In this document: positions 8,417 to 17,314 of the stretch, piece by piece
How positions within the stretch are numbered: the first letter of the stretch is position 1
Layout: each line of letters begins with the position of its first letter
The notes under the pieces: generated by a model
Told to the model about the DNA's origin: nothing
Databases searched by the model: none
The model's input: the letters and a program-made list of their open reading frames with translations, nothing else
Translations under genes and position numbers: made by a program
Source of the DNA: an uncultured Mycoplasmatota bacterium
GTDB taxonomy: Bacteria > Bacillota_I > Bacilli_A > RF39 > UBA660
Assembly (NCBI GenBank): GCA_900551455.1
Contig: URVV01000002.1
Coordinates: 1-64,000, forward strand
Length of the DNA stretch: 64,000 bases
Direction of reading: 5' to 3'

Positions 8417-8921
8417 ATTAGCTAGTGATATTACTATTGATAGTATTGTAGATGGTGAGGGAATTAGAAGTGTTATATGGTGCCAGGGATGTGTTCATAA
8501 TTGCCCTGGTTGCCATAATCCAATAACACATTCTTTGTCTGGTGGAGTATTGGTAGATGTAGCAGAGGTCTGTAAGGAGATTAAAAATATAGAATTTCAA
8601 GATGGAATTACATTATCTGGTGGAGATCCACTACTTCAAATAGATGCTTGTTTAGAGATTGCTAAATTTTGCCAAGAGAATGGACTTAGTGTTTGGTGCT
8701 ATACCGGTTATAGAATGGAGGATTTGCTTAAAAGAGCAAAAAAAGAAGATAATTTACGAGAACTTTTAATGAATATTGATGCTTTAGTAGATTCACCTTT
8801 TATAATGGAACTTAAAAGTTATAATGTACCTTTTAGAGGATCTAGTAATCAGAGAATTATTGATACTAGAGAAAGTTTAAAAGAAGATAGAGTATGTGAG
8901 ATTTTAAAATATAAAATCTAA
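8406..8921 (+). CDS. nrdG: Anaerobic ribonucleotide reductase activating enzyme
   Basis: Radical SAM enzyme that abstracts a hydrogen from the glycyl-radical residue of NrdD. The cluster motif is C29-x3-C33-x2-C36 in WCQGCVHNCPGCHN, the usual NrdG form. A GGDPL motif (SAM binding) follows in LSGGDPLLQ. 171 residues is normal for NrdG. ATG 8406 lies inside the glycyl-radical ORF and has no strong ribosome-binding site, so translation is probably coupled to that small ORF. Confidence 0.95.
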   Translation: MQIRLASDITIDSIVDGEGIRSVIWCQGCVHNCPGCHNPITHSLSGGVLVDVAEVCKEIKNIEFQDGITLSGGDPLLQIDACLEIAKFCQENGLSVWCYTGYRMEDLLKRAKKEDNLRELLMNIDALVDSPFIMELKSYNVPFRGSSNQRIIDTRESLKEDRVCEILKYKI

Positions 8922-9005
8922 CATACTTTTTATTATAGAAGAATATCTAAATTTGGATAATTTCATCAATTTATTATTTGTTCTGTATTAAATATTTAAA
9001 ATGTA

Positions 9006-9014
9006 TGATATAAT
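9006..9014 (+). promoter_or_regulatory. Extended -10 promoter of the nucleoside kinase gene
   Basis: TGATATAAT (TG-N-TATAAT) about 34 nt before the start codon, without a recognisable -35. An extended -10 element is the simplest reading. Confidence 0.55.
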
Positions 9015-9047
9015 TATTATAGAGATATAATATGAGGAGTTGATTTA

Positions 9048-10697
9048 ATGGATAATATTATTATAACTTTTGAAGATGGAAGTAAATGTGAATACCGTAG
9101 AGGAGTTAAATTAATAGATGTTATTAATGATATCCAAGGGGATAAAGATATAATATGTGGAAGTTTTAATGGAAGAATAATTAGTTATGATGATGCCTTA
9201 ACGAGAAATGGAAAATTAGTATTATATAGTATTAATGATGCGACAGGTAGCCGAATATATGAAAAAGGATTGATATATTTATTTAATGTTTCTTTGGTAG
9301 AAGCTTTGGGAAAAGATACAGTTGTTAAAGTAAGAAATTCAATTGATAGGGGAATATTTTTTGAAATTAATAAAGATGTAACGGAAGAAGATGTTAAAAA
9401 AATTAAAGAAATAATGAAAGATAAGGTTAAGAAGGAAATTCCTTTTATTAAAGTAGATACTACAGTAGAAGAAGCACTAACATATTTTAGAGAGATTAAG
9501 AGAGAAGATAAAATAAAAACTTTATTTTATGATAAGAATAGTTTTGTTACTTTGTATAAGTTTGACGGAGTATATAATTATATGTTAGGAAATTTACCGC
9601 ACGATAGTTCTATACTTAAATATTTTGATTTAACTTTATTAAAGGGAAAGGGAATAATTCTTAGATATCCGACAATATACGATGACGGAAAAATTACTAA
9701 ATATAAACATCATGAACAGTTTTTTAATAGTATTGATGAGTGTTTGGAATGGGCTAAGATATTAAATATAAGTAGTGTTGGAGAACTTAATGATGCGATT
9801 ATTAGTAGTAAACCTGGGGAACTTATTAATTTATCTGAGGCAATAGCGGATTATCGATTACAACAAATAGCTGCTTCGATTAAAGATAAGAGGGAAGATA
9901 TTAAGATAATTTTGTTATCTGGACCTAGTTCATCTGGAAAAACAACTTCAGCAAGAAAATTATCAATGTATTTAAAGACAATGGGATTAAATCCTTTATC
10001 AATATCTTTAGATGATTATTTTCTTAATAGGGATGAGACGCCATTAGATGAAGATGGAAAACCTGATTTTGAGAGTTTGAGAGCAATAGATATAAAGCTT
10101 TTTAATGCACAGGTAACTAAGTTACTTAAAGGAAATAAAGTTACGGCACCAACTTTTGATTTTGTTACTGGAAAAAAAGTATATAATAAGACTTTTCAAA
10201 TGAAGGATAATGATATTTTAATCGTAGAGGGATTGCATGCTTTATCTGAGGAATTACTTAAAGATATACCTAAGAATAAGAAATTTAAGATATATATTTC
10301 ACCTTTGGTATATTTAAATATTGATAATGATAATCGAATTAATTTGACAGATATTAGATTATTAAGAAGAATGGTTAGGGATAATAGAACAAGGGGTTAT
10401 TCTTCTTCACATACACTTAGTACGTGGGCTTCAGTGAGAAATGGGGAAGAAAAATATGTATTTCCATATCAAGATCAGGCAGATGTTATATTTAATACTT
10501 TTTTGGTATATGAACTAGCGGTATTAAAGGTATATGCGGAACCTTTGTTATATCAGGTAAAAGAAGATGATCCGGAATACTTAACGGCAGTTAGATTGAT
10601 TAAATTACTTGATTTGATACTACCATTACCTAGCGAAGATGTTCCTTCTTTATCAATTCTTAGGGAATTTATTGGAACTAGTTATTTTGAGGATTAA
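9048..10697 (+). CDS. Uridine kinase-like nucleoside kinase with N-terminal TGS-like region
   Basis: 549 residues in three parts: an N-terminal TGS-like domain (about 1-65; ITFEDGSKCEYRRGVKL), a middle region resembling the editing part of threonyl-tRNA synthetase, and a C-terminal P-loop kinase. The Walker A is GPSSSGKT (292-299), followed by SISLDDYF and IVEGLHAL, as in uridine kinase/phosphoribulokinase. The fusion is common in Firmicutes and is annotated as nucleoside kinase, likely uridine/cytidine salvage; the true substrate is not shown by sequence. The GAGGAG box before ATG 9048 fits. It is monocistronic with its own promoter and a terminator shared with the convergent gene. Confidence 0.82.
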   Translation: MDNIIITFEDGSKCEYRRGVKLIDVINDIQGDKDIICGSFNGRIISYDDALTRNGKLVLYSINDATGSRIYEKGLIYLFNVSLVEALGKDTVVKVRNSIDRGIFFEINKDVTEEDVKKIKEIMKDKVKKEIPFIKVDTTVEEALTYFREIKREDKIKTLFYDKNSFVTLYKFDGVYNYMLGNLPHDSSILKYFDLTLLKGKGIILRYPTIYDDGKITKYKHHEQFFNSIDECLEWAKILNISSVGELNDAIISSKPGELINLSEAIADYRLQQIAASIKDKREDIKIILLSGPSSSGKTTSARKLSMYLKTMGLNPLSISLDDYFLNRDETPLDEDGKPDFESLRAIDIKLFNAQVTKLLKGNKVTAPTFDFVTGKKVYNKTFQMKDNDILIVEGLHALSEELLKDIPKNKKFKIYISPLVYLNIDNDNRINLTDIRLLRRMVRDNRTRGYSSSHTLSTWASVRNGEEKYVFPYQDQADVIFNTFLVYELAVLKVYAEPLLYQVKEDDPEYLTAVRLIKLLDLILPLPSEDVPSLSILREFIGTSYFED

Positions 10698-10698
10698 T

Positions 10699-10761
10699 AA
10701 AAAGTAGATAGTATAAATTTATTTTTAATATTTTGAAATAAATTTATATAAATCTACTTTT
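10699..10761. terminator. Bidirectional terminator
   Basis: Long interrupted stem, AAAAGTAGAT...AAATTTATTT against AAATAAATTT...ATCTACTTTT, between convergent genes, with A- and T-runs on opposite sides so it can serve both strands. Confidence 0.75.
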
Positions 10762-10769
10762 CTTTATAT

Positions 10770-12005
10770 TTATTTGGCTAATTTAATTAATTTTAGTTTG
10801 TTATAGGCATTATAAACGGGTTTATTTATTATTAGTAATAGATTTGGTGAGTATTCGATAATATTACCTCCGAAGCCAATTTTGTATAAATATTGGCCAT
10901 AATACTTATTGTTTTTGTTATAATATTGTTGATGAATTTCACCAAGATTAAAGATCCGATATCCGATACTGTAATATTTTTTAATGATTGCCCATTTAAG
11001 AATATGGGTAGAGTGAATAATACGATAATTTTCATTATAGCCGTCCATAAGGAAATATATTTCACGATTATTTCTAATAATAATACAAGTACCTAGAGTA
11101 ATTGGCTCTTGATATTTTTGATCTAGTTTAATAGCATATTCTAATCTTTCGTGATATTTTTCTAAAATATTGTCAGAGGTTATTCTTTTGTTTAGTTTTT
11201 TTTCAGTTATATGATAATTTGTTTTGGTAAAATTAGTGTGAATAATTTCGTTTTTCTTTAATTCTTGCTCATATAGTTTTTTGCTATTAATGAGGAATTT
11301 ATGTGGGGATAGGGTAGCAGAGAATATTTCCATTTTATTGTCGTTACTTTGGTAGACATTAAAGAGATTTTGATAATATGAAAGGGACTTTGTGGTCTTT
11401 TTTTTAAAAATATTATATAGTGTTGGTAAATTATTGGGGGTTTCTTTTTTTAGAGTAACACCTAAGTTAATAGCTTCTTTAATGTTTCTTTTGGTATTAC
11501 GATTAAAATTTTTATATATATCTTCAGAACTATGATAGTTTTCAAGAATAACGTCATATTTTTCAAATTCTGAGTGGTATCCTAGATTACGGTATCCAAG
11601 TTCAATTAGATAATCATAGATGAATTGGTTATTTTCAATGAGAGTATTAGACTTGTTAAATACTTTTAGTTTAAACATTGGATTAGTAATTAAATAGGTG
11701 ATTTTTTCTTTTAATAAGTATTTTTTTAATTCTTCAGTAAAAGTTTTTAATAATTCTTTATTTTGATATTCAATTAAGTAACCATTTGGAGCTATGGCTT
11801 CTTTTATTAAAGGAGAAATATCTTTTATCAAAATAAGAGTGGCAGCGTGAATGTTGTTATTTTCATCAACAAGGCCTAAGAATAATTTTCTTTTATGAAT
11901 ATTTTCGTGGATTAAAGAAAATTCAACAGTTTGACCAAAATTTTGATTCTTTTGAAGACGAGAATAATTTTTGTATTGGGTTTCTGTTAGATTGATTATT
12001 TTCAT
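10770..12005 (-). CDS. FemAB-family peptidyltransferase
   Basis: 411-residue member of the FemABX family, which transfers amino acids from aminoacyl-tRNA to the lysine of lipid II to build the interpeptide bridge. Support comes from the paired GNAT-like halves, the NRNTKRNIKEAINLGV segment (typical of Fem proteins) around 165-180, and the late block LMDGYNENYR...HILKWAIIKKYYSIGYRIFNLGEI. AGGAG close before ATG 12005 supports the start. It is a single gene rather than a fem cluster. The amino acid transferred cannot be told. With PBP1, VanY and M23 it forms the wall-building set of this window. Confidence 0.85.
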   Translation of the reverse strand: MKIINLTETQYKNYSRLQKNQNFGQTVEFSLIHENIHKRKLFLGLVDENNNIHAATLILIKDISPLIKEAIAPNGYLIEYQNKELLKTFTEELKKYLLKEKITYLITNPMFKLKVFNKSNTLIENNQFIYDYLIELGYRNLGYHSEFEKYDVILENYHSSEDIYKNFNRNTKRNIKEAINLGVTLKKETPNNLPTLYNIFKKKTTKSLSYYQNLFNVYQSNDNKMEIFSATLSPHKFLINSKKLYEQELKKNEIIHTNFTKTNYHITEKKLNKRITSDNILEKYHERLEYAIKLDQKYQEPITLGTCIIIRNNREIYFLMDGYNENYRIIHSTHILKWAIIKKYYSIGYRIFNLGEIHQQYYNKNNKYYGQYLYKIGFGGNIIEYSPNLLLIINKPVYNAYNKLKLIKLAK

Positions 12006-12157
12006 AGTTATTTCTCCTTTCTTGGAAATAATATTATATCATATATTGGTATTATTTTAAACAAAAAGTTCACTTATAGGGTACCTTTTGGTAAAAATGA
12101 GTAATTAGATTTGACTTGAGGAAATTATTATGTTATTTTAATAACGTGGTGATAAGA

Positions 12158-12583
12158 GTGGATAAAAAGGAAATGTTTAAGGAATTTGTGGGACGAATAG
12201 CTTCCAAAGGAAATATATTGACATTATTTATTAAAAGTATTTTTGATTATGAAGAATTTTATGATTTTAGTTATTTATTTAGAATGAAGGAAGAGGGGAA
12301 TACTGAAATTATTGATATATATGATAATGTTAGTGATAATCGTTTTAATAGATATATGTTTATATTTGATAAGGGAGAATATGATATTAGGGTAATTGAG
12401 GAATGTAATGTTTTTGTTTCATATATATATGTTTATAATGTTGTAGATAGTAAGGATAAACTTTTGAAGTTAGCATATTTATTTAATTTAGATAATGATC
12501 TAATGGTGGAATATGCGAAGAGTTTTTTACCTGATAAGATAATTCAAATATTGATTAAAGTAATAAAAAAGGCAAATAAGTAA
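12158..12583 (+). CDS. Conserved hypothetical protein
   Basis: No family recognised. The frame is open from TTG 12116, but GGTGAT at 12148-12153, four bases before GTG 12158, resembles the ribosome-binding arrangement of other genes here, so GTG 12158 (141 residues) is preferred; ATG 12173 is another option. The protein is soluble-looking, rich in Asp, Glu, Tyr and Phe, with a basic C-terminal helix (IIQILIKVIKKANK). It ends at the terminator shared with tmcAL. Confidence 0.5.
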   Translation: MDKKEMFKEFVGRIASKGNILTLFIKSIFDYEEFYDFSYLFRMKEEGNTEIIDIYDNVSDNRFNRYMFIFDKGEYDIRVIEECNVFVSYIYVYNVVDSKDKLLKLAYLFNLDNDLMVEYAKSFLPDKIIQILIKVIKKANK

Positions 12584-12602
12584 GAAATTATTTGTCTTTT
12601 TT
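12565..12602. terminator. Bidirectional terminator spanning two stop codons
   Basis: AAAAAGGCAAATAA pairs with TTATTTGTCTTTTT (one G-U wobble) and covers the ends of both convergent genes. Confidence 0.8.
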
Positions 12603-13733
12603 ATAAATTATTGGTTTATTTTGAAATTCTTTTTCTGCAAGGGCTTTATCATTTATGATTAGTGAATAAACATAAGTGCTTTTATATTCGAGATCTAGAG
12701 CACTGTTTCTGTTTGGTTTATAATTGGTATATAATTCTAAATTTAAGTGTTTTTTAATTTTGTTTAGATGGGCTTGGCCTTGTGAATTGAATCCTAGAAT
12801 GCGAAGATAATTGGAATTGTTATTATCTTCTTTTTTAATACCTAGTAAAATATGGATTAGCATACGGTTTATTTTGTTGTAAGTATATCTTTTTGTTTTA
12901 ATGTGTTCAGTGAGTTCTTGCCAAGTTTCTGATTTGTTAATGTTTGCAAGGATTCTTTTTTCAATGCCTTCATCGACAGTTAGATAATTTGATAGGCATT
13001 CATTATTAGTAATAATACGTAATAATAGATAATTGTAGGCATTATTTATGGAAGCAGTAGGATATAAGTGGGTATTAACTTTAGGAGGAATATAAGGGGT
13101 GATATTTTTTTTAGCTAGATATAGTTCTCTGATTAGAGTGGCATTTATTATTGGGGCATCAATACTTTTACTGTGATAATCATTTGTTCTTTGGATGGCG
13201 ATAGGGGTTATTTGGTAATTTTGTTTAATTATTTCTTTAATGTATGATAAACCTAGTAAATCATTTGGTTTATCTATTTTTATGGTAGTTATATCTTTTA
13301 GAGCTTTGCTCATTGCACTAGGATAGTTTATTCCGGTATCTAGATACTCTTTTACTTTACTTTGATATGTTTTATCATTTAGTTGAATTTTTGCTAATTT
13401 TATTAAGCTTTTTACATCGTTACTTTCGCTTCCAAATACGAGGGTGTCTATTTTTAATTCATTTAGAATTTGTAGAGCTCCTTTAGCAAAGATGTCAGCA
13501 CTTTGTGTTGCATATATAGTTGGAAGTTCAACGATTAGGTCAATACCATATTCAAGACATATTTTGGTTTTATCCCATTTATTTATAATGGAAATATCTC
13601 CACGTTGTGTAAAGTTTGTACTGATAATGGCAATAATTAGTGAATTTGGGTATAGTTCTTTAATTTTCTTTATTTGGTAGTGATGCCCTAAATGAAAGGG
13701 GTTATATTCGGCAATGATTCCAATTATTTTCAT
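12588..13733 (-). CDS. tmcAL: tRNA(Met) cytidine acetate ligase
   Basis: Member of the YlbM/TmcAL family, which uses acetate and ATP to make N4-acetylcytidine at the wobble position of elongator tRNA-Met. The N-terminus has GIIAEYNPFHLGHHYQI with the nucleotidyltransferase HxGH motif, then TQRGDISIINKWDKT and ELPTIYATQSADIFAKGA, characteristic of this family. 381 residues is normal. ATG 13733 overlaps the TGA of the upstream PAP2 gene (ATGA), so the two are translationally coupled. Confidence 0.9.
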   Translation of the reverse strand: MKIIGIIAEYNPFHLGHHYQIKKIKELYPNSLIIAIISTNFTQRGDISIINKWDKTKICLEYGIDLIVELPTIYATQSADIFAKGALQILNELKIDTLVFGSESNDVKSLIKLAKIQLNDKTYQSKVKEYLDTGINYPSAMSKALKDITTIKIDKPNDLLGLSYIKEIIKQNYQITPIAIQRTNDYHSKSIDAPIINATLIRELYLAKKNITPYIPPKVNTHLYPTASINNAYNYLLLRIITNNECLSNYLTVDEGIEKRILANINKSETWQELTEHIKTKRYTYNKINRMLIHILLGIKKEDNNNSNYLRILGFNSQGQAHLNKIKKHLNLELYTNYKPNRNSALDLEYKSTYVYSLIINDKALAEKEFQNKPIIYKKDK

Positions 13734-14359
13734 ATGGATGCTCCAGTAGTTATTTTATTATATAGGGTTATATAGGTAATTAGGTAGAATAATCCGAATA
13801 GGAAACCTCCGATAATATCAGTTAAGAAATGAACTCCTAGATAGATACGACTAAAGGCAATTATAATTGGTAAAATGATTATGGGAATAATAAGGATAGT
13901 TGCTTTTACTTTGTTTTTAGCGTTTTTGTATATTAGATATGCTAAAAAATAGAAGTATGCTATACTTACCATAGTATGACCGGATGGAAAGCTTTTATCT
14001 GATACGGGTACTAAGTGGATACCGATGGGTCTTGGACGGTAGAAAACTAATTTTAAAACTTGACTGATAATAAAGACGATAATTAGATTGATAATGATTG
14101 AAATAGGAATTTTTTTGTTTTTAATGGTAAATAGGAGAAGAACACTGATAGCAATTAGGGCGTATGATCCTCCAATATTGGTAATACTAATCATTATATC
14201 AGTTAGATTTTCATTTCTTATATTTAATATGTAGTTTGAAGTTATAGTGTCTAGATGGGTATTTTTAGCAATAAAAACATAGTATATTAAAATTATCAAT
14301 AGGATTAAAATTGCACTTAGAGTAAAAATTGTTTTTTTATTATTCTTAAATTTATTCAT
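13730..14359 (-). CDS. PAP2-family membrane phosphatase
   Basis: Integral membrane phosphatase of the PAP2/undecaprenyl-pyrophosphate phosphatase superfamily. All three signatures are present: KLVFYRPRP, FPSGHTM and SRIYLGVHFLTDII. About five to six hydrophobic segments are visible. The frame extends upstream to 14389, but GAGGT 8 nt before ATG 14359 marks the start (209 residues). The likely substrate is a lipid phosphate such as undecaprenyl or phosphatidylglycerol phosphate; not resolvable here. It ends in TGA, evidence that this organism reads TGA as stop. Confidence 0.88.
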   Translation of the reverse strand: MNKFKNNKKTIFTLSAILILLIILIYYVFIAKNTHLDTITSNYILNIRNENLTDIMISITNIGGSYALIAISVLLLFTIKNKKIPISIIINLIIVFIISQVLKLVFYRPRPIGIHLVPVSDKSFPSGHTMVSIAYFYFLAYLIYKNAKNKVKATILIIPIIILPIIIAFSRIYLGVHFLTDIIGGFLFGLFYLITYITLYNKITTGASI

Positions 14360-14410
14360 AATAGATACCTCTTTTAAAATATTATACAAAAAAATAGTAA
14401 AAAATACTAT

Positions 14411-14440
14411 TAAAAAAGAAACTTTTGTTTCTATTTTTTA
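14411..14440 (-). terminator. Terminator after the 127-aa gene
   Basis: On the minus strand GAAAC-AAAA-GTTTC followed by six T; the stem starts at the stop codon of the upstream gene. Confidence 0.7.
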
Positions 14441-14814
14441 TTTAGAGTATATTTTTTAAATGGTAATTTAGTTTTGTTATTTATTTGAAAAATTTCAGCA
14501 TTTTTATTTTTTTCTTTGAATGGTTCATCTGTTTCAATTTTAATATTAAATTCTTGTAAAGATGTGATGTGAGTTTTAAAATTTATTCCGTAAATATCAA
14601 AGAATTTTTGAGTTATTCTGATTCTTTCTAATATTCTTCCTAAATGAGAAATAGCAATGTTTTCTTGGTTTAAAAGGCAATATAGGTCAATTGTATTTGC
14701 GGTTTCATTATAGGTATATAATACTTTAGAAATATCTTTATAAATGCTTAGATCTTCAGCTAATTCACTAATTATATTATAAAATGTACTGTAAAGTTCG
14801 TTATTATTTGTCAT
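14431..14814 (-). CDS. Hypothetical protein
   Basis: 127 residues, no family recognised. The first half looks helical (STFYNIISELAEDLSIYKDI); the centre has ITQKFFDIYGINFKTHITSL; the tail is basic (KLPFKKYTLNKK). No signal peptide or membrane segment. GAGG precedes ATG 14814. It has its own promoter (14876-14904) and terminator, so it is a single-gene unit. Confidence 0.6.
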   Translation of the reverse strand: MTNNNELYSTFYNIISELAEDLSIYKDISKVLYTYNETANTIDLYCLLNQENIAISHLGRILERIRITQKFFDIYGINFKTHITSLQEFNIKIETDEPFKEKNKNAEIFQINNKTKLPFKKYTLNKK

Positions 14815-14875
14815 ATTATTTCCTCTTTCTTTATAGTTATATATAAATTTGTTGGTCTTTTTTCAATGAGTTATT

Positions 14876-14904
14876 ATATTATCATAAACAAATGTTTTTG
14901 TCAA
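14876..14904 (-). promoter_or_regulatory. Promoter of the 127-aa gene
   Basis: On the minus strand TTGACA (14899-14904), 17-bp spacer, TAATAT (14876-14881). Confidence 0.7.
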
Positions 14905-14951
14905 GTTTATTAATATTTGGTAGGAAATAGTAGATTTGTAAGAAAGAAAAG

Positions 14952-15515
14952 TTATTTAATATTTAGGAGTTTTTTATTTAGCTTTTCATAGATTGGTTTC
15001 ATATGTTCTTCATTAACGACATCATTAATTTTGGAAATATCAATCCATCCGACATTACTGTTTTCGTCTTCTTTTATTCGGATAAGATCTTTTTCATCAG
15101 CTTCGAAGATGTATGTACAGTTTAGGTGAAGATGTGATGAGACATAACGTCCTCTTTTTATGTGAGGATTTACGGTAAGAATTTCTATACTGGCAATATC
15201 GGGAGTTAATAGTGTTAAGTTTTTAATGCCTGTTTCTTCATAAGCTTCTTTTTTGGCTACGCGTAAGAGATTGCTGTCACCATCAGCGTGACCACCAGTC
15301 CAAGCCCAGGAATTATATATGTTATGATAGATCATTAATATTTTATTATGGTCTTTATTTGTTATCCAGTTGGATACGGTAAAGTGACATAGTTCATTAT
15401 TTCTAGTTAAAATATCATCTTTAAAGATATTAAGGTAATTTAAAATTAATCTTTTATCATTTTCTTCTTGTTCATTATATGGAATTATTTTTTTTATTTC
15501 TTTTATTAGATTCAT
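14952..15515 (-). CDS. Nudix hydrolase
   Basis: 187-residue Nudix-fold protein. The Nudix box is GGHADGDSNLLRVAKKEAYEET followed in the chain by GI. The catalytic KEAYEE glutamates are present, but the box position usually Glu is Ser (after GHADGD) and the usual REU Arg is Lys. Members with the WTGGHADGD context hydrolyse nucleotide-type pyrophosphates; the substrate is unknown. Divergent from the HtrA-like gene. Confidence 0.82.
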   Translation of the reverse strand: MNLIKEIKKIIPYNEQEENDKRLILNYLNIFKDDILTRNNELCHFTVSNWITNKDHNKILMIYHNIYNSWAWTGGHADGDSNLLRVAKKEAYEETGIKNLTLLTPDIASIEILTVNPHIKRGRYVSSHLHLNCTYIFEADEKDLIRIKEDENSNVGWIDISKINDVVNEEHMKPIYEKLNKKLLNIK

Positions 15516-15678
15516 AATGGTTAACTCAACTTTCTTAATAAGTATATAAATTATACTTTATATCTTTATTTTATCATATTTTTAGGTATTATAAAATATT
15601 TTTTCTGGTTTGGTTCTTTTTTAAGAGTGGTGCTTGCATATGAACATAAAAAGTTATATAATTATACTAGGTGGTAGG

Positions 15679-17229
15679 ATGAGTAAGAGAAAGAAAATAT
15701 TAGTTATTATTAGTGTATTTTTAGTAATAACTTTAGGAGTGTTTTTGTATTTGGCATTAAGTAGAAATAAACAAGTTCTTGACAAGGATGGGAATACAGG
15801 AAGATTGGAAATAGTTTCTGTTACTTCGAGCGACAAACCTTTAGATTTAATTAGAAAAAATGTGGTTAAGGTAATTAATAAGATAGAGAATAAAGAAATT
15901 ACAGGAACAGGCTTTTTTAATGAGGATGGTTATTTACTTACTAATTCTCATATTGTGGATATTCAAGGTGATATTACGGTTCAGTATAGTGATGGTAATA
16001 TTAGTAAGGCACATTTGATTAGTAATGAAATAATTTCTGATGTTGCAGTATTATTAGTTGATGATGTGAAGGCATTAGCACTTCCTTTTGGAAAAACTAT
16101 TGATATTGATTCTAGAGATGATTTATATGCTATAGGGTATGCAATAGATTTAAAAGGTGAGGCTTCAATAACAAAGGGTATATTATCAGCAAGAAGAAGT
16201 ATGGGCGGTGTTGAATATTTACAGACGGACTCAGCGATAAATAGTGGCTTTTCTGGAGGACCTTTATTAAACTCTAAGGGGGAAGTTGTAGGAATGAATT
16301 CTTTGGCTAATAAGAATGCTACAATAGGAATGGCTATTTCTTCAGAAACATTACAAGGCATAGTGTATAGATTAATTAATAAGAAGGAAGTAAATTATTT
16401 AAAAACAGAGAGGCCTAAAAATGCTTTAAGTTCAGTATTGAAGGAAACTGGATATGAGGTTGATGATTTATACGATGAGTGGCAATATTTTCACGAAGGG
16501 GATAAACCAGTAGATAATAAATCTGATGGGCAAGGGAGTAGTAATACTACACAGAGAAAATTAGGGACTGATTGTGAATTAAAGTATTTAGGTGTAAAAG
16601 GATATGATATTGGTTGGGATGCTTCAGCAGTTAAATTTCAGTTATATTTAACTAATAATGAAGATAAGCTTGATTTGGTGATTACGCCAAGGGATAGTAA
16701 TGCAACATATCAAGTTAAGGATAATCAAAATTTAAACAAAACAATAGATGGAGCTATTACAATTATAGTAACTTCAGAAGATAAAATGCATAAGAAGGAG
16801 TATTATATAGTTTATCATAATGTTATGACTACGATTAAAGAGTTGAAGAGGGTAGAGATGTCTGTTACACTTAAAAGAGATTATTCATCTAATGATAAGG
16901 TTTTACAATATAGTTTTGATTATTTTGATAGTGATAATATGAGTATTGCTGGTTATTATAAGATAAATTATCTTCAGGTAGAATTATATGCTTGTAGTAA
17001 TGGTGATGAGTGTAGTGATGATAGTGAGTATGTAGCTTTAAAGACCTATAATTTGAAGCAAAAACAGACAGAAAGATCATTAAATGTCAAGTTAAATGAG
17101 GTAAAGAATTTATTAAAGAGTGGTAATTATTTTGTTGATGGAAAAGTTAAGGTTTATAGTAAGATAACATTAGTTACTTTGAGTCAAGGTGATTTCACTT
17201 CCAAAAATTATATTACTATTTCAGAATAG
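15679..17229 (+). CDS. Membrane-anchored HtrA-like serine protease with cadherin-like C-terminal domain
   Basis: Trypsin-type S1C protease for surface quality control. The frame opens at 15634, but GGTGG at 15670-15674 points to ATG 15679 (516 residues). A single N-terminal membrane segment lies at about 6-27. The catalytic triad is visible: His91 (TNSHIVD), Asp121 (SDVAVL) and Ser192 (NSGFSGGPLL). After about residue 240 comes an acidic linker and then LKYLGVKGYDIGW...ITIIVTSEDKMHKKEYYI, which resembles the cadherin-like beta-sandwich domain. No PDZ domain is visible, unlike classic HtrA/DegP. A CssRS-like system lies 1 kb downstream; in Bacillus CssRS controls htrA genes. Confidence 0.85.
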   Translation: MSKRKKILVIISVFLVITLGVFLYLALSRNKQVLDKDGNTGRLEIVSVTSSDKPLDLIRKNVVKVINKIENKEITGTGFFNEDGYLLTNSHIVDIQGDITVQYSDGNISKAHLISNEIISDVAVLLVDDVKALALPFGKTIDIDSRDDLYAIGYAIDLKGEASITKGILSARRSMGGVEYLQTDSAINSGFSGGPLLNSKGEVVGMNSLANKNATIGMAISSETLQGIVYRLINKKEVNYLKTERPKNALSSVLKETGYEVDDLYDEWQYFHEGDKPVDNKSDGQGSSNTTQRKLGTDCELKYLGVKGYDIGWDASAVKFQLYLTNNEDKLDLVITPRDSNATYQVKDNQNLNKTIDGAITIIVTSEDKMHKKEYYIVYHNVMTTIKELKRVEMSVTLKRDYSSNDKVLQYSFDYFDSDNMSIAGYYKINYLQVELYACSNGDECSDDSEYVALKTYNLKQKQTERSLNVKLNEVKNLLKSGNYFVDGKVKVYSKITLVTLSQGDFTSKNYITISE

Positions 17230-17231
17230 TT

Positions 17232-17265
17232 AAATCGCAAAGATCTTTTGTTTTGCGATTTTTTT
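17232..17265 (+). terminator. Terminator of the HtrA-like gene
   Basis: AAATCGCAAA pairs with TTTTGCGATT and is followed by a T-run. Confidence 0.85.
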
Positions 17266-17274
17266 GTGGTAATA

Positions 17275-17300
17275 AAAAACTAATCTCTTAATGGAGATTA
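17275..17300 (-). terminator. Terminator of tmRNA
   Basis: On the minus strand TAATCTC-loop-GAGATTA followed by GTTTTTT, 15 nt past the tmRNA 3' end. Confidence 0.8.
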
Positions 17301-17314
17301 GAAAGTAACACTAA

